This document shows positions 27,354-37,122 of a stretch of 64,000 nucleotides of DNA, piece after piece (positions within the stretch are counted from its first letter, which is position 1; each line of letters opens with the position of its first letter). The position numbers and the translations under genes were made by a program. Source of the DNA: Catenovulum agarivorans YM01 (GTDB lineage: Bacteria > Pseudomonadota > Gammaproteobacteria > Enterobacterales > Alteromonadaceae). The notes below the pieces were generated by a model. It worked only from the letters and a program-made list of their open reading frames with translations, did no database searches and was not told the DNA's origin. The DNA is taken from positions 210,374-274,373 of the forward strand of contig NZ_JH767526.1 in assembly GCF_000281085.1 (NCBI RefSeq), given 5' to 3'.

Positions 27354-28106
27354 TTAAGCTGGCACACCACTATGAAATCTAAACTCATTATCTGGTGTTG
27401 AAATAAGCTCAGCTTCTTTTTCACCAAAAAATGCAATGCGCTCGCTAATGTCCGTTCCAGCGATTTCTTCGGCTAAGGTTAAATAGTCTTGGTAGTGACG
27501 TGCCTCTGAGCGCAACAAAGAGATATAAAATTTACCCAACTCATCATCTACGTGCGGTGCTAATTTAGCGAAACGTTCACACGAGCGCGCTTCTATGTAG
27601 GCACCACAAATAAGTTTGTCGATTAAGGTTTCAGGTTCATGAGTTTTTACGTGGCGAATCAATCCTTTGGCGTAGCGACCGGCAGTAATATTGTTATATT
27701 CAATGCCGTGCGCTTGCATAATCTCAAGTACTTGATAAAAGTGATGAAGTTCTTCTTTAATTAACAGCACCATTTTATCAATTAAATCTTGGCCGTATTT
27801 GGCATCAGCACGTGCTTGTATGTTCTTACTCAGTTTGTTGCTATCTTTTATTGTTTCGAGCGAACCCTTTTTACGGTAGATAAAATCTTCGTATGGATGC
27901 AACCACGCCAGCAAAGCATCGCCACTTTCTTTATCAACAGCGTATTTGCGAATTAACCACATTGCGGTCTGAGCGGCCTTGAGTTCACAGATCATATGAT
28001 CTGTTAATAACATAGTTAAGTTTTCAGATTGTTTTGCAGCTTTCACCCAAGAATCTGGAGTTGCGCAATGTAAAAAACTATTAATAGGTTCGAGTAATTT
28101 GTCCAC
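27354..28106 (-). CDS. miaE: tRNA-(ms2io6A)-hydroxylase
   Basis: Hydroxylates the isopentenyl group of ms2i6A-37 in tRNAs reading U-initial codons; a non-haem di-iron, oxygen-using enzyme. 250 residues. The carboxylate/His ligand stretches are visible: ICELKAAQTA, EELHHFYQVLEIM, YIEARSCERFA and RSEARHYQDY. No miaB or miaA is in the window, as expected for a scattered pathway. It is a single gene, divergent from the hybrid kinase. Confidence 0.93.
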   Translation of the reverse strand: MDKLLEPINSFLHCATPDSWVKAAKQSENLTMLLTDHMICELKAAQTAMWLIRKYAVDKESGDALLAWLHPYEDFIYRKKGSLETIKDSNKLSKNIQARADAKYGQDLIDKMVLLIKEELHHFYQVLEIMQAHGIEYNNITAGRYAKGLIRHVKTHEPETLIDKLICGAYIEARSCERFAKLAPHVDDELGKFYISLLRSEARHYQDYLTLAEEIAGTDISERIAFFGEKEAELISTPDNEFRFHSGVPA

Positions 28107-28238
28107 GGATAAATCTTAATTTGAGATCAAAATCGATAGTCGTTCAGATGCAGAATTGTACCATAAGCAAACCTAAGCAATATAAACTTTAGTTTGCTAT
28201 ATTGTTACTAATTAAAACAATACAAATTAGAGCAATCG

Positions 28239-29807
28239 ATGAGCGGTGAGCATACAACCAATATTAAATTTTTTGATGAAAAATTAGATTCCTTGCATCA
28301 AAACTTAATGTCTGCAATAAATCATGCTCAATTTGCTGTTGAGTGGGTCGATTGTCAAACAGGGCGATTTTTAAAAGTAAATGAATACGCTGCCTCGTTA
28401 CATTATATGGATGTAAGTGAAATGACAGGTATGTTGTTATGGGATATTGACCCAATTTTTACTGAAGAGATGTTTTTTGCATTTGTGGCAGACCTAAGGG
28501 AAAAGAAAGTTATATGTTTGGAAACAAAGCACATAAAAAAAGATGGTGAAGAATTTCCAATTGAAGTTACTGTTAGTTATCGAGGGAAAGAAAACGACAG
28601 TCCAGAGCACTTTGTGGCATTTATTCGCGATATTTCCGAGCGAAACAAACAAAAACAAGAGTTGTTAGAAGCTAAGGAACGGGCAGATAAAGCGAGCAAA
28701 GCTAAAAGCGAATTTTTAGCCAATATGAGCCATGAAATAAGGACTCCGCTCAACGGAATATATGGGTCATTACAAATTCTAAAACAAGAGTCATTGAATT
28801 CTAGCTCAAATCAAGTTGTTGACCGCGCGCTATTCTCTTGCAAAACCCTGTTAACCATTATTAACGACATCCTTGATTACTCTAAAGTTGAAGCGGGTAA
28901 ATTGACACTGGAAGATATTCCTTTTTATTTTGAACGCTCAATTCAAGTGGTTATGTCGGATGTAACGCCTATTGTCGCAGACAAAAATATTAAATTAGTA
29001 TTGGATATTGAAGATGGTTTTATCGACGGTTGGCAGGGCGATCCAGTCAGGGTAAAGCAGGTTTTGTTAAATTTGGTCTCTAATGCGGTTAAGTTTACTA
29101 AAGACGGTCAGGTAACAATTAAGGTTTCCTCCAGTTTATCAAATGAAGATTCTAGCTTGTTTTTTAGTGTGAGTGACACTGGTATTGGTATGTCAAACGA
29201 GGCAATTGAGCAGCTATTTTCTCGTTTTGTTCAAGCTGATAATTCAACAACACGGAATTATGGCGGCACTGGTCTTGGTATGGCTATCACCAAGTCATTA
29301 GTTGATTTAATGGATGGAAGCATTTCAGTTGAAAGTGAGTTGGGGAAAGGTAGCTGTTTTAAAGTTGCCCTTCCGCTTAAAAAAGCCAAAGTAGCTGAGA
29401 TAAAGCAACGCCAAGGCGATATTGTGGTGCCTAATTTGTTAGGTAAAAAAATCTTAATTGCTGAAGATAACGAAATAAATCAAATTATTATTAAAACCAT
29501 GATGGAGCCGACGGGGGCAAATGTTCAAATTGCTAATAATGGCTCTGACGCAGTTGCTATGACTTTGGACTTTCAGCCAGACTTGATCCTTATGGACATT
29601 CAAATGCCGGTAATGGATGGGATACAAGCTTGTAAGTTAATTAAACAAAAATTACCTCAAATCTCGGTAGTTGCACTAACCGCCAATGTGATGAAAGAAG
29701 ACGTAGATAACTATCGAATAAGTGGCTTTGATAGTTATCTAGCTAAACCGATTGAAATGAAAGAATTATATAGCGAAGTCAAAAGTTGGATTGACTATTC
29801 GGCTTAA
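28239..29807 (+). CDS. Cytoplasmic PAS hybrid histidine kinase
   Basis: 522 residues without membrane segments. A PAS domain (about 20-135, ending in VAFIRDISERN) is followed by HisKA with H165 in [15 protein letters not shown], an ATPase domain (NAVKF, DTGIGM, GGTGLGMAI) and a C-terminal receiver (about 402-518, ILIAEDNEIN with LILMDIQMPVMDG). No output domain or partner regulator is next to it, so the phosphate may pass to an unlinked Hpt or remain internal. Its stop overlaps the dbpA stop by 4 bp, tail to tail. Confidence 0.9.
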   Translation: MSGEHTTNIKFFDEKLDSLHQNLMSAINHAQFAVEWVDCQTGRFLKVNEYAASLHYMDVSEMTGMLLWDIDPIFTEEMFFAFVADLREKKVICLETKHIKKDGEEFPIEVTVSYRGKENDSPEHFVAFIRDISERNKQKQELLEAKERADKASKAKSEFLANMSHEIRTPLNGIYGSLQILKQESLNSSSNQVVDRALFSCKTLLTIINDILDYSKVEAGKLTLEDIPFYFERSIQVVMSDVTPIVADKNIKLVLDIEDGFIDGWQGDPVRVKQVLLNLVSNAVKFTKDGQVTIKVSSSLSNEDSSLFFSVSDTGIGMSNEAIEQLFSRFVQADNSTTRNYGGTGLGMAITKSLVDLMDGSISVESELGKGSCFKVALPLKKAKVAEIKQRQGDIVVPNLLGKKILIAEDNEINQIIIKTMMEPTGANVQIANNGSDAVAMTLDFQPDLILMDIQMPVMDGIQACKLIKQKLPQISVVALTANVMKEDVDNYRISGFDSYLAKPIEMKELYSEVKSWIDYSA

Positions 29808-31192
29808 CCACGCAGTAAACGCGCTCTCACCGATTTACCTTTTAACTTACCATTACTGATTTTGCTCAAAGCTAGTTTGCGTTTTTCACGATTTACTGCG
29901 ACATATGCCCAATTATCAAATAATTGAATTTTACCTATGTCGTCACCTTGTAAATCTTTATCGCGTGTCAGCGCACCTAAAATATCACCGGCGCGAATTT
30001 TTTGTTTTTTACCACTATCAATTTGTATGGTTGCCATGGTCGGTGGGGGGATTTCTCGTTGCAAAACACTAGCACGAGGTAGAGCTTCATCACGAATCTC
30101 TCTGCCGAGCAAATCATTTAACAGCTCTATTTTGTACTGATCTTTGTTGGTAAAAAATGAAAAAGCTAACCCTTTGTTACCAGCGCGCCCTGTGCGGCCA
30201 ACTCTGTGCACATGCACTTCAATATCGTGTGCCATTTGGTAGTTAAATACAGCATCCAAATTGTCAACATCTAAACCGCGGGCGGCCACGTCGGTTGCGA
30301 CCAAAATGCTAGCACTTTTATTGGCAAACTGAACCAAAGTTTGGTCGCGTTCTTTTTGTTCTAAATCACCATTTAATGCAAGTGCACTAAAGCCTTGATT
30401 ATTCAGTTTCTGGCATACGGTTAAGGTTTCAGCTTTGGTATTACAAAACACTACACTTGATTGCGGTTGATGTTGCAACAACAATAAACTTAATGCGGCG
30501 AGCCTATCTTCATTATTGTTTACATGAAAAAAGTGTTGGCTAATGCTGCTTTGGTCGTGATTAGATTCCACTTTCACCATAATTGGCTTGTGCATTATGC
30601 TGGCGCTTATCGCTTCTATTTTTTCTGGAAAGGTTGCGCTGAATAATAAGGTTTGACGCTCTTTAGGTATCTGTTCAACCACAGCATCAATTGCTGATTG
30701 AAAGCCCATTTCTAACATTCTGTCTGCTTCGTCTAAGACAAAAGTATCAACAAAACTTAAATCTAGAGTTTGGCGGTTAAGGTGGTCTTCAATACGCCCT
30801 GGTGTACCTACAATGATATGGGCACCATGGTATAAAGAATCTATTTGTCGGCCAATAGGCACACCACCGCATAGGGTTAAAATTTTAATATTGTGAATAG
30901 CGCGGGCGAGTTTACGTAGCTCAGCGGATACTTGTTCGGCCAATTCACGAGTAGGGCACAATATTAAAGATTGAATTCGAAATTGTTTTACATTCAGTTT
31001 GTTTAATAAACCTAAACCAAATGCGGCGGTTTTACCAGAGCCGGTTTTGCCTTGGGCAATGACATCTTTACCTTGAATAATAGCCGGTAAACTTTGCGCT
31101 TGGATATCTGTCATGCTGTGATATTGCAAAGACGCTAAGTTTTCTAGCAACTCAGTGCGTAAACTGATTGAATCGAATGTTGGTTGTGACAC
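29804..31192 (-). CDS. dbpA: ATP-dependent RNA helicase DbpA
   Basis: A DEAD-box helicase that works on 23S rRNA during 50S assembly. 462 residues. The motifs GSGKTAA (I), PTRELAEQ (Ia), VLDEADRMLEMGF (II), SATFPEK (III) and HRVGRTGRAG (VI) are all present. The C-terminal domain (about 380-462, GDILGAL and IGKIQLFDNWAYVAV) is the DbpA RNA-binding domain that recognises hairpin 92 of 23S rRNA, which separates it from RhlE and SrmB. Confidence 0.95.
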   Translation of the reverse strand: MSQPTFDSISLRTELLENLASLQYHSMTDIQAQSLPAIIQGKDVIAQGKTGSGKTAAFGLGLLNKLNVKQFRIQSLILCPTRELAEQVSAELRKLARAIHNIKILTLCGGVPIGRQIDSLYHGAHIIVGTPGRIEDHLNRQTLDLSFVDTFVLDEADRMLEMGFQSAIDAVVEQIPKERQTLLFSATFPEKIEAISASIMHKPIMVKVESNHDQSSISQHFFHVNNNEDRLAALSLLLLQHQPQSSVVFCNTKAETLTVCQKLNNQGFSALALNGDLEQKERDQTLVQFANKSASILVATDVAARGLDVDNLDAVFNYQMAHDIEVHVHRVGRTGRAGNKGLAFSFFTNKDQYKIELLNDLLGREIRDEALPRASVLQREIPPPTMATIQIDSGKKQKIRAGDILGALTRDKDLQGDDIGKIQLFDNWAYVAVNREKRKLALSKISNGKLKGKSVRARLLRG

Positions 31193-31243
31193 TGAATGGC
31201 CTCGGTTAATAAGTTAATATGGTGTTGTAATGGCTGAGAGCTT

Positions 31244-32257
31244 TTAATTTAGCGCTGAAAGCTCAGTTAACGGCCAGCGTGGTTTAATTTCTATATTGCT
31301 GCCTGCTTGACCTGCTTTTAAGCGTTGGCAACCAGCGTAAGCGATCATCGCGCCATTATCGGTACAAAATTCTAAGCGTGGGTAATACACTTTGCCGCGC
31401 AGTTTTTTCATTAATTCTTCTAGTTGCTCGCGTAAAAATACATTCGCACTAACACCGCCAGCTATTACTAAACGCTTGTGACCGGTTTGTTTTAATGCGC
31501 GTTTGCATTTTATTACTAGGGTATCTACCGCTGCTTCTTGAAACGCGTATGCGATATTGGCTAAGGTTTGCTCTGATTTATCTGAATCACGCAGGGTATT
31601 TGCCGCAAAGGTTTTTAACCCTGAAAATGAAAAATCTAAACCGGGTCTGTCAGTCATAGGTCGTGGAAATTTATACACTCCAGCTTGGCCTTGCTCAGCT
31701 AGTTTAGCTAAACGCGGGCCACCTGGATAATCTAAGCCCATAATCTTGGCGGTTTTATCGAAAGCTTCACCGACAGCATCATCAATACTTTCACCTAATA
31801 AGGTATATTCGCCTATGCCTTTTACTTCAACCATTAATGAATGTCCGCCTGATACTAATAAAGCAACAAATGGATATTCAGCTTGGGTTTCTTCAAGCAT
31901 AGGGGCGAGCAGGTGGCCTTCCATATGATGCACACCAATAACAGGTTTATTCCAAGCAAATGCTAGGCCGCGAGCAACGGTGGAGCCGACTAACAAAGCC
32001 CCAATTAAACCTGGACCTGAAGTAAAAGCTATGCCGTCTATATCTTCTTTGGTTGAATTTGCTTCAGCTAAAGTTTTCTCAATTAATGGCACTATTTTAC
32101 GAATATGATCGCGCGAGGCTAACTCGGGGACTACACCGCCATAGTCTGCGTGCAATTTTACTTGGCTATATAATTGATGGCTTAACAAACCTTGTTGGTC
32201 GTCGTAAACTGCTATACCAGTTTCATCACATGATGTTTCTATGCCTAAAACGCGCAT
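31244..32257 (-). CDS. tsaD: tRNA N6-adenosine threonylcarbamoyltransferase
   Basis: Transfers threonylcarbamoyl to A37 of ANN-decoding tRNAs, with TsaB, TsaC and TsaE. 337 residues. The ASKHA fold is seen in the start [19 protein letters not shown]; the metal-binding HMEGH is near 111-115, with LLVSGGHS and [13 protein letters not shown] downstream. It is divergent from rpsU, a standard arrangement in gammaproteobacteria. Confidence 0.97.
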   Translation of the reverse strand: MRVLGIETSCDETGIAVYDDQQGLLSHQLYSQVKLHADYGGVVPELASRDHIRKIVPLIEKTLAEANSTKEDIDGIAFTSGPGLIGALLVGSTVARGLAFAWNKPVIGVHHMEGHLLAPMLEETQAEYPFVALLVSGGHSLMVEVKGIGEYTLLGESIDDAVGEAFDKTAKIMGLDYPGGPRLAKLAEQGQAGVYKFPRPMTDRPGLDFSFSGLKTFAANTLRDSDKSEQTLANIAYAFQEAAVDTLVIKCKRALKQTGHKRLVIAGGVSANVFLREQLEELMKKLRGKVYYPRLEFCTDNGAMIAYAGCQRLKAGQAGSNIEIKPRWPLTELSALN

Positions 32258-32336
32258 TTTTTACCTCAATAACTGCTTGTTGGCGCGCATTTTAGCCATC
32301 TTGAATTTATTTAACCAGTTTTTGTGTTCAATAACT

Positions 32337-32365
32337 TTACTTTCATTGAATAATTGGATTACAAT
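32337..32365 (+). promoter_or_regulatory. Candidate promoter of the rpsU-dnaG unit
   Basis: TTACTT and TACAAT (32360-32365) are separated by 17 nt. The -35 is weak (3 of 6). The position, about 78 bp before rpsU, is sensible. Confidence 0.35.
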
Positions 32366-32386
32366 TCGGCACCATTTTTTAGTAGA

Positions 32387-32412
32387 ACCGCTTAATAATT
32401 GTTCGAAGCGGT
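32387..32412 (+). promoter_or_regulatory. rpsU leader hairpin
   Basis: ACCGCTT (32387-32393) pairs with AAGCGGT (32406-32412) around a 12-nt loop, within the mRNA leader 30-55 nt before the rpsU ATG. A role in leader control is possible but not shown. Confidence 0.4.
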
Positions 32413-32442
32413 CAATATCAAATTATCCTGAGGTGATATTTA

Positions 32443-32658
32443 ATGCCAATTGTTAAGGTAAGAGAAAACGAGCCGTTTGACGTAGCTTTACGTCGTTTCA
32501 AGCGTTCATGTGAAAAAGCGGGTATTTTAGCAGACGTACGTAGCCGCGAATTTTACGAGAAGCCAACTTCTGAGCGTAAGCGTAAAAAAGCAGCTGCTGT
32601 TAAGCGTCACGCTAAGAAAGTTTCGCGTGAAAACGCTCGTCGTGTAAAGTTATACTAA
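32443..32658 (+). CDS. rpsU: 30S ribosomal protein S21
   Basis: 71 residues, the exact usual length, with [21 protein letters not shown] and the basic C-terminal helix. It binds near the anti-Shine-Dalgarno end of 16S rRNA and aids initiation. It is preceded by TGAGGTGATATTTA. First gene of the macromolecular synthesis operon rpsU-yqeY-dnaG-rpoD. Confidence 0.98.
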   Translation: MPIVKVRENEPFDVALRRFKRSCEKAGILADVRSREFYEKPTSERKRKKAAAVKRHAKKVSRENARRVKLY

Positions 32659-32674
32659 GAGATTAGATAAACTC

Positions 32675-33121
32675 ATGACTCTTACTGAACAGCTGAAAAA
32701 CGCCATGAAAGAGGCAATGAAAGCCAAAGACAAGGTTCGCCTTGGTACTATTAGGCTTGCGTTGTCTGCCATTAAACAATTAGAAGTTGACGGCCAAAAA
32801 ACCTTAAATGATGATGAGGTTTTAGCTGTGCTTACTAAAATGGTCAAACAGCGTAAAGACTCAGTTGAACAGTATACACAAGGTGGCCGTGCCGACCTTG
32901 CAGATATCGAAGAAGCAGAAATTAAAGTATTAGAAACTTTTTTACCTGCAGCATTAAGCGAGCAAGAAGTTGCCGATTTAATTGCGAATGCAGTGTCAGA
33001 AAGTGGTGCTCAAGGCATGCAGGACATGGGTAAGGTGATGAACCTAATTCGTCCACAAGTGCAAGGCCGAGCAGATATGGCTGTTGTCAGCCAACTTGTT
33101 AAAGCAAAATTAAACGCTTAA
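32675..33121 (+). CDS. GatB/YqeY-domain protein
   Basis: 148 residues, all helical, resembling YqeY: LTEQLKNAMKEAMKAKDKVRLGTIRLALSAIK, then the tail-like FLPAALSEQEV and MGKVMNLIRPQVQGRADM. It shares the tRNA-binding C-domain type of GatB and may help tRNA-dependent amidation or act as a free tRNA-binding domain; the function is not settled. It lies 16 bp after rpsU, its usual place in many gammaproteobacteria. Confidence 0.93.
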   Translation: MTLTEQLKNAMKEAMKAKDKVRLGTIRLALSAIKQLEVDGQKTLNDDEVLAVLTKMVKQRKDSVEQYTQGGRADLADIEEAEIKVLETFLPAALSEQEVADLIANAVSESGAQGMQDMGKVMNLIRPQVQGRADMAVVSQLVKAKLNA

Positions 33122-33142
33122 CTTTCAGCTTGATCTCTTTTT

Positions 33143-33172
33143 AACAAAACCGCACAATTGTGCGGTTTTGTT
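33143..33172 (+). terminator. Perfect 30-nt palindrome between yqeY and dnaG
   Basis: A perfect inverted repeat centred on AATT (33143-33172) forms a 13-bp stem with GC-rich middle and a T-rich end. It acts as an internal terminator or attenuator inside the operon, comparable in place to the terminator between rpsU and dnaG in E. coli, which lowers primase output. Confidence 0.8.
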
Positions 33173-33193
33173 GTTTTACACGCATAAGAATAA

Positions 33194-34954
33194 ATGGCCG
33201 GACGCATACCCAAAAGTTTTATTGACGATCTAATTGCCCGTACAGATATTGTAGAGGTAATAGACTCGCGTGTGCGTTTAAAAAAAGCCGGCAAAAACTA
33301 TTCTGCTTGTTGTCCTTTCCATAACGAAAAAACACCTTCTTTTTCAGTCGCACCAGATAAACAGTTTTATTATTGTTTTGGTTGTGGTGCTAAAGGCAAT
33401 GTTATTTCATTTTTAATGGAATATGACAACCTAGAATTTGTTGATGCAATTGAAGAACTTGCAGGCCAGCATGGTTTAGCTGTACCAAGGGAAGGTGGTC
33501 AAGATAATCAGTTTCATAATGTACATGCCAAACAAGATTATGAATTAATGGCCCAAGCTATTGAGTTTTATCAATACAAACTCAATAACGATGCGAATTC
33601 ACCAGCTGTATTGGACTACATAAATCAGCGCGGCTTAAACCAACAAACTATTGAACATTTTCAAATTGGCTATTCACCAGACGAGTGGGATGGTTTGTTA
33701 AAAGCGGTCGGCAAAAGCCGTCAAGCAGCCGAGCAATTACGCGATATCGGCATGCTGATTGAAAAAGAAGAAAACAAACGTTTATACGATAGATTTCGTG
33801 GGCGTTTAATGTTTCCTATTTTAGATAGGCGTGGCAAATGCATAGGTTTTGGTGGGCGAGTTTTAGGTGATGCTAAACCTAAATATTTAAACTCGCCAGA
33901 AACGCGTATTTTCCATAAAGGCCGCGAATTATACGGTTTATATCAAGCACGTAATGCTAATCGCTCAATCGACCGTTTAATTGTGGTTGAAGGTTATATG
34001 GATGTAGTCGCTTTGTTTCAAGCTGGCATTACTTATGCGGTTGCATCCTTAGGTACTTCAACAACCGAAGACCAAATTAAGCTGATGCTTAGAACAACCA
34101 GTGAAATTGTTTGTTGTTATGACGGTGATAATGCCGGTAGAGCCGCCGCGTGGCGCACATTAGAAAATGCATTACCCAGTTTAGTTGATGGCATTCGAAT
34201 TAAATTTATGTTTTTGCCAGACGGTGAAGATCCTGATTCGTATGTTAAAGCGCACGGAAAAGCGGCTTTTGAGCAACAAGTTGATCAAGCACAAGACCTA
34301 GTTGCTTTTTTCTACCAGCAACTTTACGAAAAAATTGGTGAAACTGAAGGGGATTTTGCTCGTTCTAAATTAAGCCAATTAGCGCAGCCGTTAATTGATA
34401 GTATGCCGGAGAGTGAATACAAACATTCAATTAACTCAACATTGGCGGTTAAGTTAAAGCGAGAGTTGCCGACACAGAAGGTGGATAGAGTCGGTCAAGC
34501 CAAAGCAAAGCTTGCACAACAAAATGCTGCAAGCAGTAAAAAAATCACCCCTGTTAGAATGGCGGTTGCATTATTGTTATCTTGCCCCCATCTATTAGAT
34601 CATCTGGCGCATTTACAAGATGGCCAATTAGAATTACTCGCGGCTATGGACGAGCCAGGTGTCGAATTTTTAGTGTTATTAATACGCTACTATCGCCAGC
34701 ATCCTAATGCTAGCGCTGCTTCCATGCTCGAAGATTGGCGTGGAACTAAACAAGAAAAAATACTCTCTCAGTTGTTAGCTTGGGAACATCATGTCGATGA
34801 AGCAAACACAGAAGTGGTATTTTTAGATGCAATTGAAAAAATATTAGCTATGTTTGTTAATAGGCGAAAAGCTGAATTACAAACAAAAGCTAAGATGAAT
34901 TTGATTACACCTGCTGAAAAGCAAGAATATTTACAGTTATTGAAAGCTAAGTGA
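33194..34954 (+). CDS. dnaG: DNA primase
   Basis: Makes RNA primers for replication. 586 residues. The N-terminal zinc finger (CCPFHNEKTPSF then YYCFGCGAKG, about 40-65) is followed by the TOPRIM core with VVEGYMDVVALFQAG and CYDGDNAGRAAAWR. The C-terminal helicase-binding domain is near 450-586. The ATG at 33194 gives the conserved MAGRIPKSFIDDLIARTDIV. Confidence 0.97.
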   Translation: MAGRIPKSFIDDLIARTDIVEVIDSRVRLKKAGKNYSACCPFHNEKTPSFSVAPDKQFYYCFGCGAKGNVISFLMEYDNLEFVDAIEELAGQHGLAVPREGGQDNQFHNVHAKQDYELMAQAIEFYQYKLNNDANSPAVLDYINQRGLNQQTIEHFQIGYSPDEWDGLLKAVGKSRQAAEQLRDIGMLIEKEENKRLYDRFRGRLMFPILDRRGKCIGFGGRVLGDAKPKYLNSPETRIFHKGRELYGLYQARNANRSIDRLIVVEGYMDVVALFQAGITYAVASLGTSTTEDQIKLMLRTTSEIVCCYDGDNAGRAAAWRTLENALPSLVDGIRIKFMFLPDGEDPDSYVKAHGKAAFEQQVDQAQDLVAFFYQQLYEKIGETEGDFARSKLSQLAQPLIDSMPESEYKHSINSTLAVKLKRELPTQKVDRVGQAKAKLAQQNAASSKKITPVRMAVALLLSCPHLLDHLAHLQDGQLELLAAMDEPGVEFLVLLIRYYRQHPNASAASMLEDWRGTKQEKILSQLLAWEHHVDEANTEVVFLDAIEKILAMFVNRRKAELQTKAKMNLITPAEKQEYLQLLKAK

Positions 34955-35027
34955 GCCATCAGTGTACTAAAATCTTGACTAAATATAGTAGTTATCAATT
35001 TCAATTTATGTATTCGGTGTAAAACTC

Positions 35028-35036
35028 TGCTATAAT
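35028..35036 (+). promoter_or_regulatory. Extended -10 promoter of rpoD
   Basis: TGCTATAAT carries a TG extension one base before a perfect -10, in the 138-bp gap between dnaG and rpoD, 57 bp before the rpoD ATG. No good -35 is needed for this class. It would give rpoD its own supply apart from the operon promoter. Confidence 0.6.
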
Positions 35037-35092
35037 GACGAGTTCACTGCACAGTTATTTTATTTTCATTTCATAGGTAATCGGAAGTCTGT

Positions 35093-36928
35093 ATGGAGCA
35101 AAACCGTCAGTCACAACTTAAGTTGCTCGTTGCTAAAGGTAAAGAGCAGGGCTATTTAACTTATGCCGAAGTTAACGACCATCTACCACAAGAGATAGTC
35201 GATTCAGACCAGATTGAAGACATCATTAGTATGATCAACGACATGGGTATTCAGGTTTTCGAATCTGCGCCTGATGCCGATGCATTATTGATGTCAGAAG
35301 AAACAAATGCTACAGACGAAGAGGCTGCAGAAGCAGCGGCTCAAGCTTTAGCTTCAGTAGAAAGCGAGATTGGTCGAACGACAGACCCAGTACGTATGTA
35401 TATGCGTGAAATGGGTACGGTTGAGCTTTTAACGCGTGAAGGCGAAATTGACATTGCTAAGCGTATTGAAGAAGGCATCAACCAAGTTCAATGCTCAGTT
35501 GCAGAATTTCCAGAAGCCATCACCTATTTGTTAGATCAATACGACAAAGTCGAAGCGGAAGAAATCCGTTTAACTGATATCGTATCTGGATTTATTGATC
35601 CAAATGAGCCTGATGATGTTATGGCTCCAACTGCTACTCACGTTGGTTCTGAATTGTCGCAAGACGAGTTAGACGATGAAGATGATGACGACGATGATGA
35701 TGCAGAAGAAGATACAGGTATTGATCCTGAATTAGCGCGCGAAAAATTCAATGAATTACGTGTAGCATACGAAAACGTCATGAAAGTTGTGGATGAAAAA
35801 GGCCGCAGCCACCCTGATACACGTGCGCAAATTGAAGAATTAAGCAATATCTTTAAGTTATTCCGCTTAGTGCCAAAACAGTTTGATAAATTGGTTGGCC
35901 ATATGCGTGGCATGATGGATAAAGTTCGTACACAAGAACGTATCATCATGAAACACGCGGTTGAATATTCAAAAATGCCGAAAAAAGAATTCACACGTGC
36001 ATTTGCAGGTGATGAAACATCTACAGCTTGGTTAGACAATGCAATTGCGGCAAACAAAGATTATTCAGTTAAGCTTGACGAATATAAAGACGAAATTTTA
36101 CGTTGTATTCAAAAGCTTAAGCAAATTGAAGAAGAAACTAAACTCAGTGTTGTTAGCATTAAAGACATCAACCGTCGTATGTCTATCGGTGAAGCGAAAG
36201 CGCGCCGTGCGAAAAAAGAAATGGTTGAAGCCAACTTACGTTTGGTAATTTCAATTGCGAAAAAATACACTAACCGTGGTTTACAGTTCTTGGATTTAAT
36301 CCAAGAAGGTAATATAGGTTTGATGAAAGCGGTAGATAAGTTTGAATACCGTCGTGGTTATAAGTTTTCAACTTATGCAACTTGGTGGATCCGTCAGGCG
36401 ATCACGCGTTCAATTGCTGACCAAGCACGTACCATACGTATTCCTGTACATATGATTGAAACGATTAATAAATTGAATCGTATTTCTCGTCAAATGTTGC
36501 AAGAAAAAGGTCGTGAGCCAACACCTGAAGAGTTGGCTGAACAAATGCAGATGCCGGAAGATAAAATCCGTAAAGTGATGAAAATTGCCAAAGAGCCTAT
36601 CTCTATGGAGACACCAATTGGTGATGATGAAGATTCGCACTTAGGTGATTTTATTGAAGATAACACCATCAGCTCTCCAGTTGATGCTGCAACTTCAGAA
36701 AACTTACAAGCAGCGACACGTGACGTTCTAGCTGGTTTAACCGCGCGTGAATCTAAAGTATTACGTATGCGTTTTGGTATTGATATGAATACTGACCACA
36801 CGTTAGAAGAGGTTGGTAAGCAATTTGACGTAACTCGTGAGCGTATTCGTCAGATTGAAGCTAAGGCATTACGTAAATTACGTCATCCTTCGCGCTCTGA
36901 GCAATTACGCAGCTTCTTAGACGAATAG
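35093..36928 (+). CDS. rpoD: RNA polymerase sigma-70 factor
   Basis: The housekeeping sigma factor, 611 residues. Region 1.1 is at the start ([13 protein letters not shown] to near 80), then [21 protein letters not shown] (region 1.2). A non-conserved insert near 135-380 has an acidic run (about 195-208, mainly D and E). Regions 2 ([33 protein letters not shown]), 3 and 4 ([20 protein letters not shown]) follow. All core elements are intact. A terminator follows. Confidence 0.98.
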   Translation: MEQNRQSQLKLLVAKGKEQGYLTYAEVNDHLPQEIVDSDQIEDIISMINDMGIQVFESAPDADALLMSEETNATDEEAAEAAAQALASVESEIGRTTDPVRMYMREMGTVELLTREGEIDIAKRIEEGINQVQCSVAEFPEAITYLLDQYDKVEAEEIRLTDIVSGFIDPNEPDDVMAPTATHVGSELSQDELDDEDDDDDDDAEEDTGIDPELAREKFNELRVAYENVMKVVDEKGRSHPDTRAQIEELSNIFKLFRLVPKQFDKLVGHMRGMMDKVRTQERIIMKHAVEYSKMPKKEFTRAFAGDETSTAWLDNAIAANKDYSVKLDEYKDEILRCIQKLKQIEEETKLSVVSIKDINRRMSIGEAKARRAKKEMVEANLRLVISIAKKYTNRGLQFLDLIQEGNIGLMKAVDKFEYRRGYKFSTYATWWIRQAITRSIADQARTIRIPVHMIETINKLNRISRQMLQEKGREPTPEELAEQMQMPEDKIRKVMKIAKEPISMETPIGDDEDSHLGDFIEDNTISSPVDAATSENLQAATRDVLAGLTARESKVLRMRFGIDMNTDHTLEEVGKQFDVTRERIRQIEAKALRKLRHPSRSEQLRSFLDE

Positions 36929-36952
36929 TCAGCTACTGCAAATATCTTATTT

Positions 36953-36979
36953 AAAAAAGCCTCGAAAGAGGCTTTTTTT
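36953..36979 (+). terminator. Intrinsic terminator after rpoD
   Basis: AAAAAAGCCTC, GAAA loop, GAGGCTTTTTTT: an 11-bp stem with a stable tetraloop and a T run. It ends the macromolecular synthesis operon. Confidence 0.92.
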
Positions 36980-37008
36980 ATGCCTAAAATTTACCTTATT
37001 TTCTTGTT

Positions 37009-37027
37009 GATAATGATTGTCATTTGC
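37009..37027 (+). promoter_or_regulatory. Fur box before the RND efflux operon
   Basis: GATAATGATTGTCATTTGC matches the Fur consensus at 14 of 19 positions, and its 7-1-7 core TGATAAT-G-ATTGTCA at 13 of 14. It lies about 96 bp before the adaptor ATG and behind the rpoD terminator. Confidence 0.7.
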
Positions 37028-37122
37028 TTTTAACTTGTTTGGAAATTAGTTAAGATATCAGGCTCTAGAAAACCCTTTATAAAATAATTACCTGCACCCA
37101 AGTGCAATAAATAGGCTGCTTT

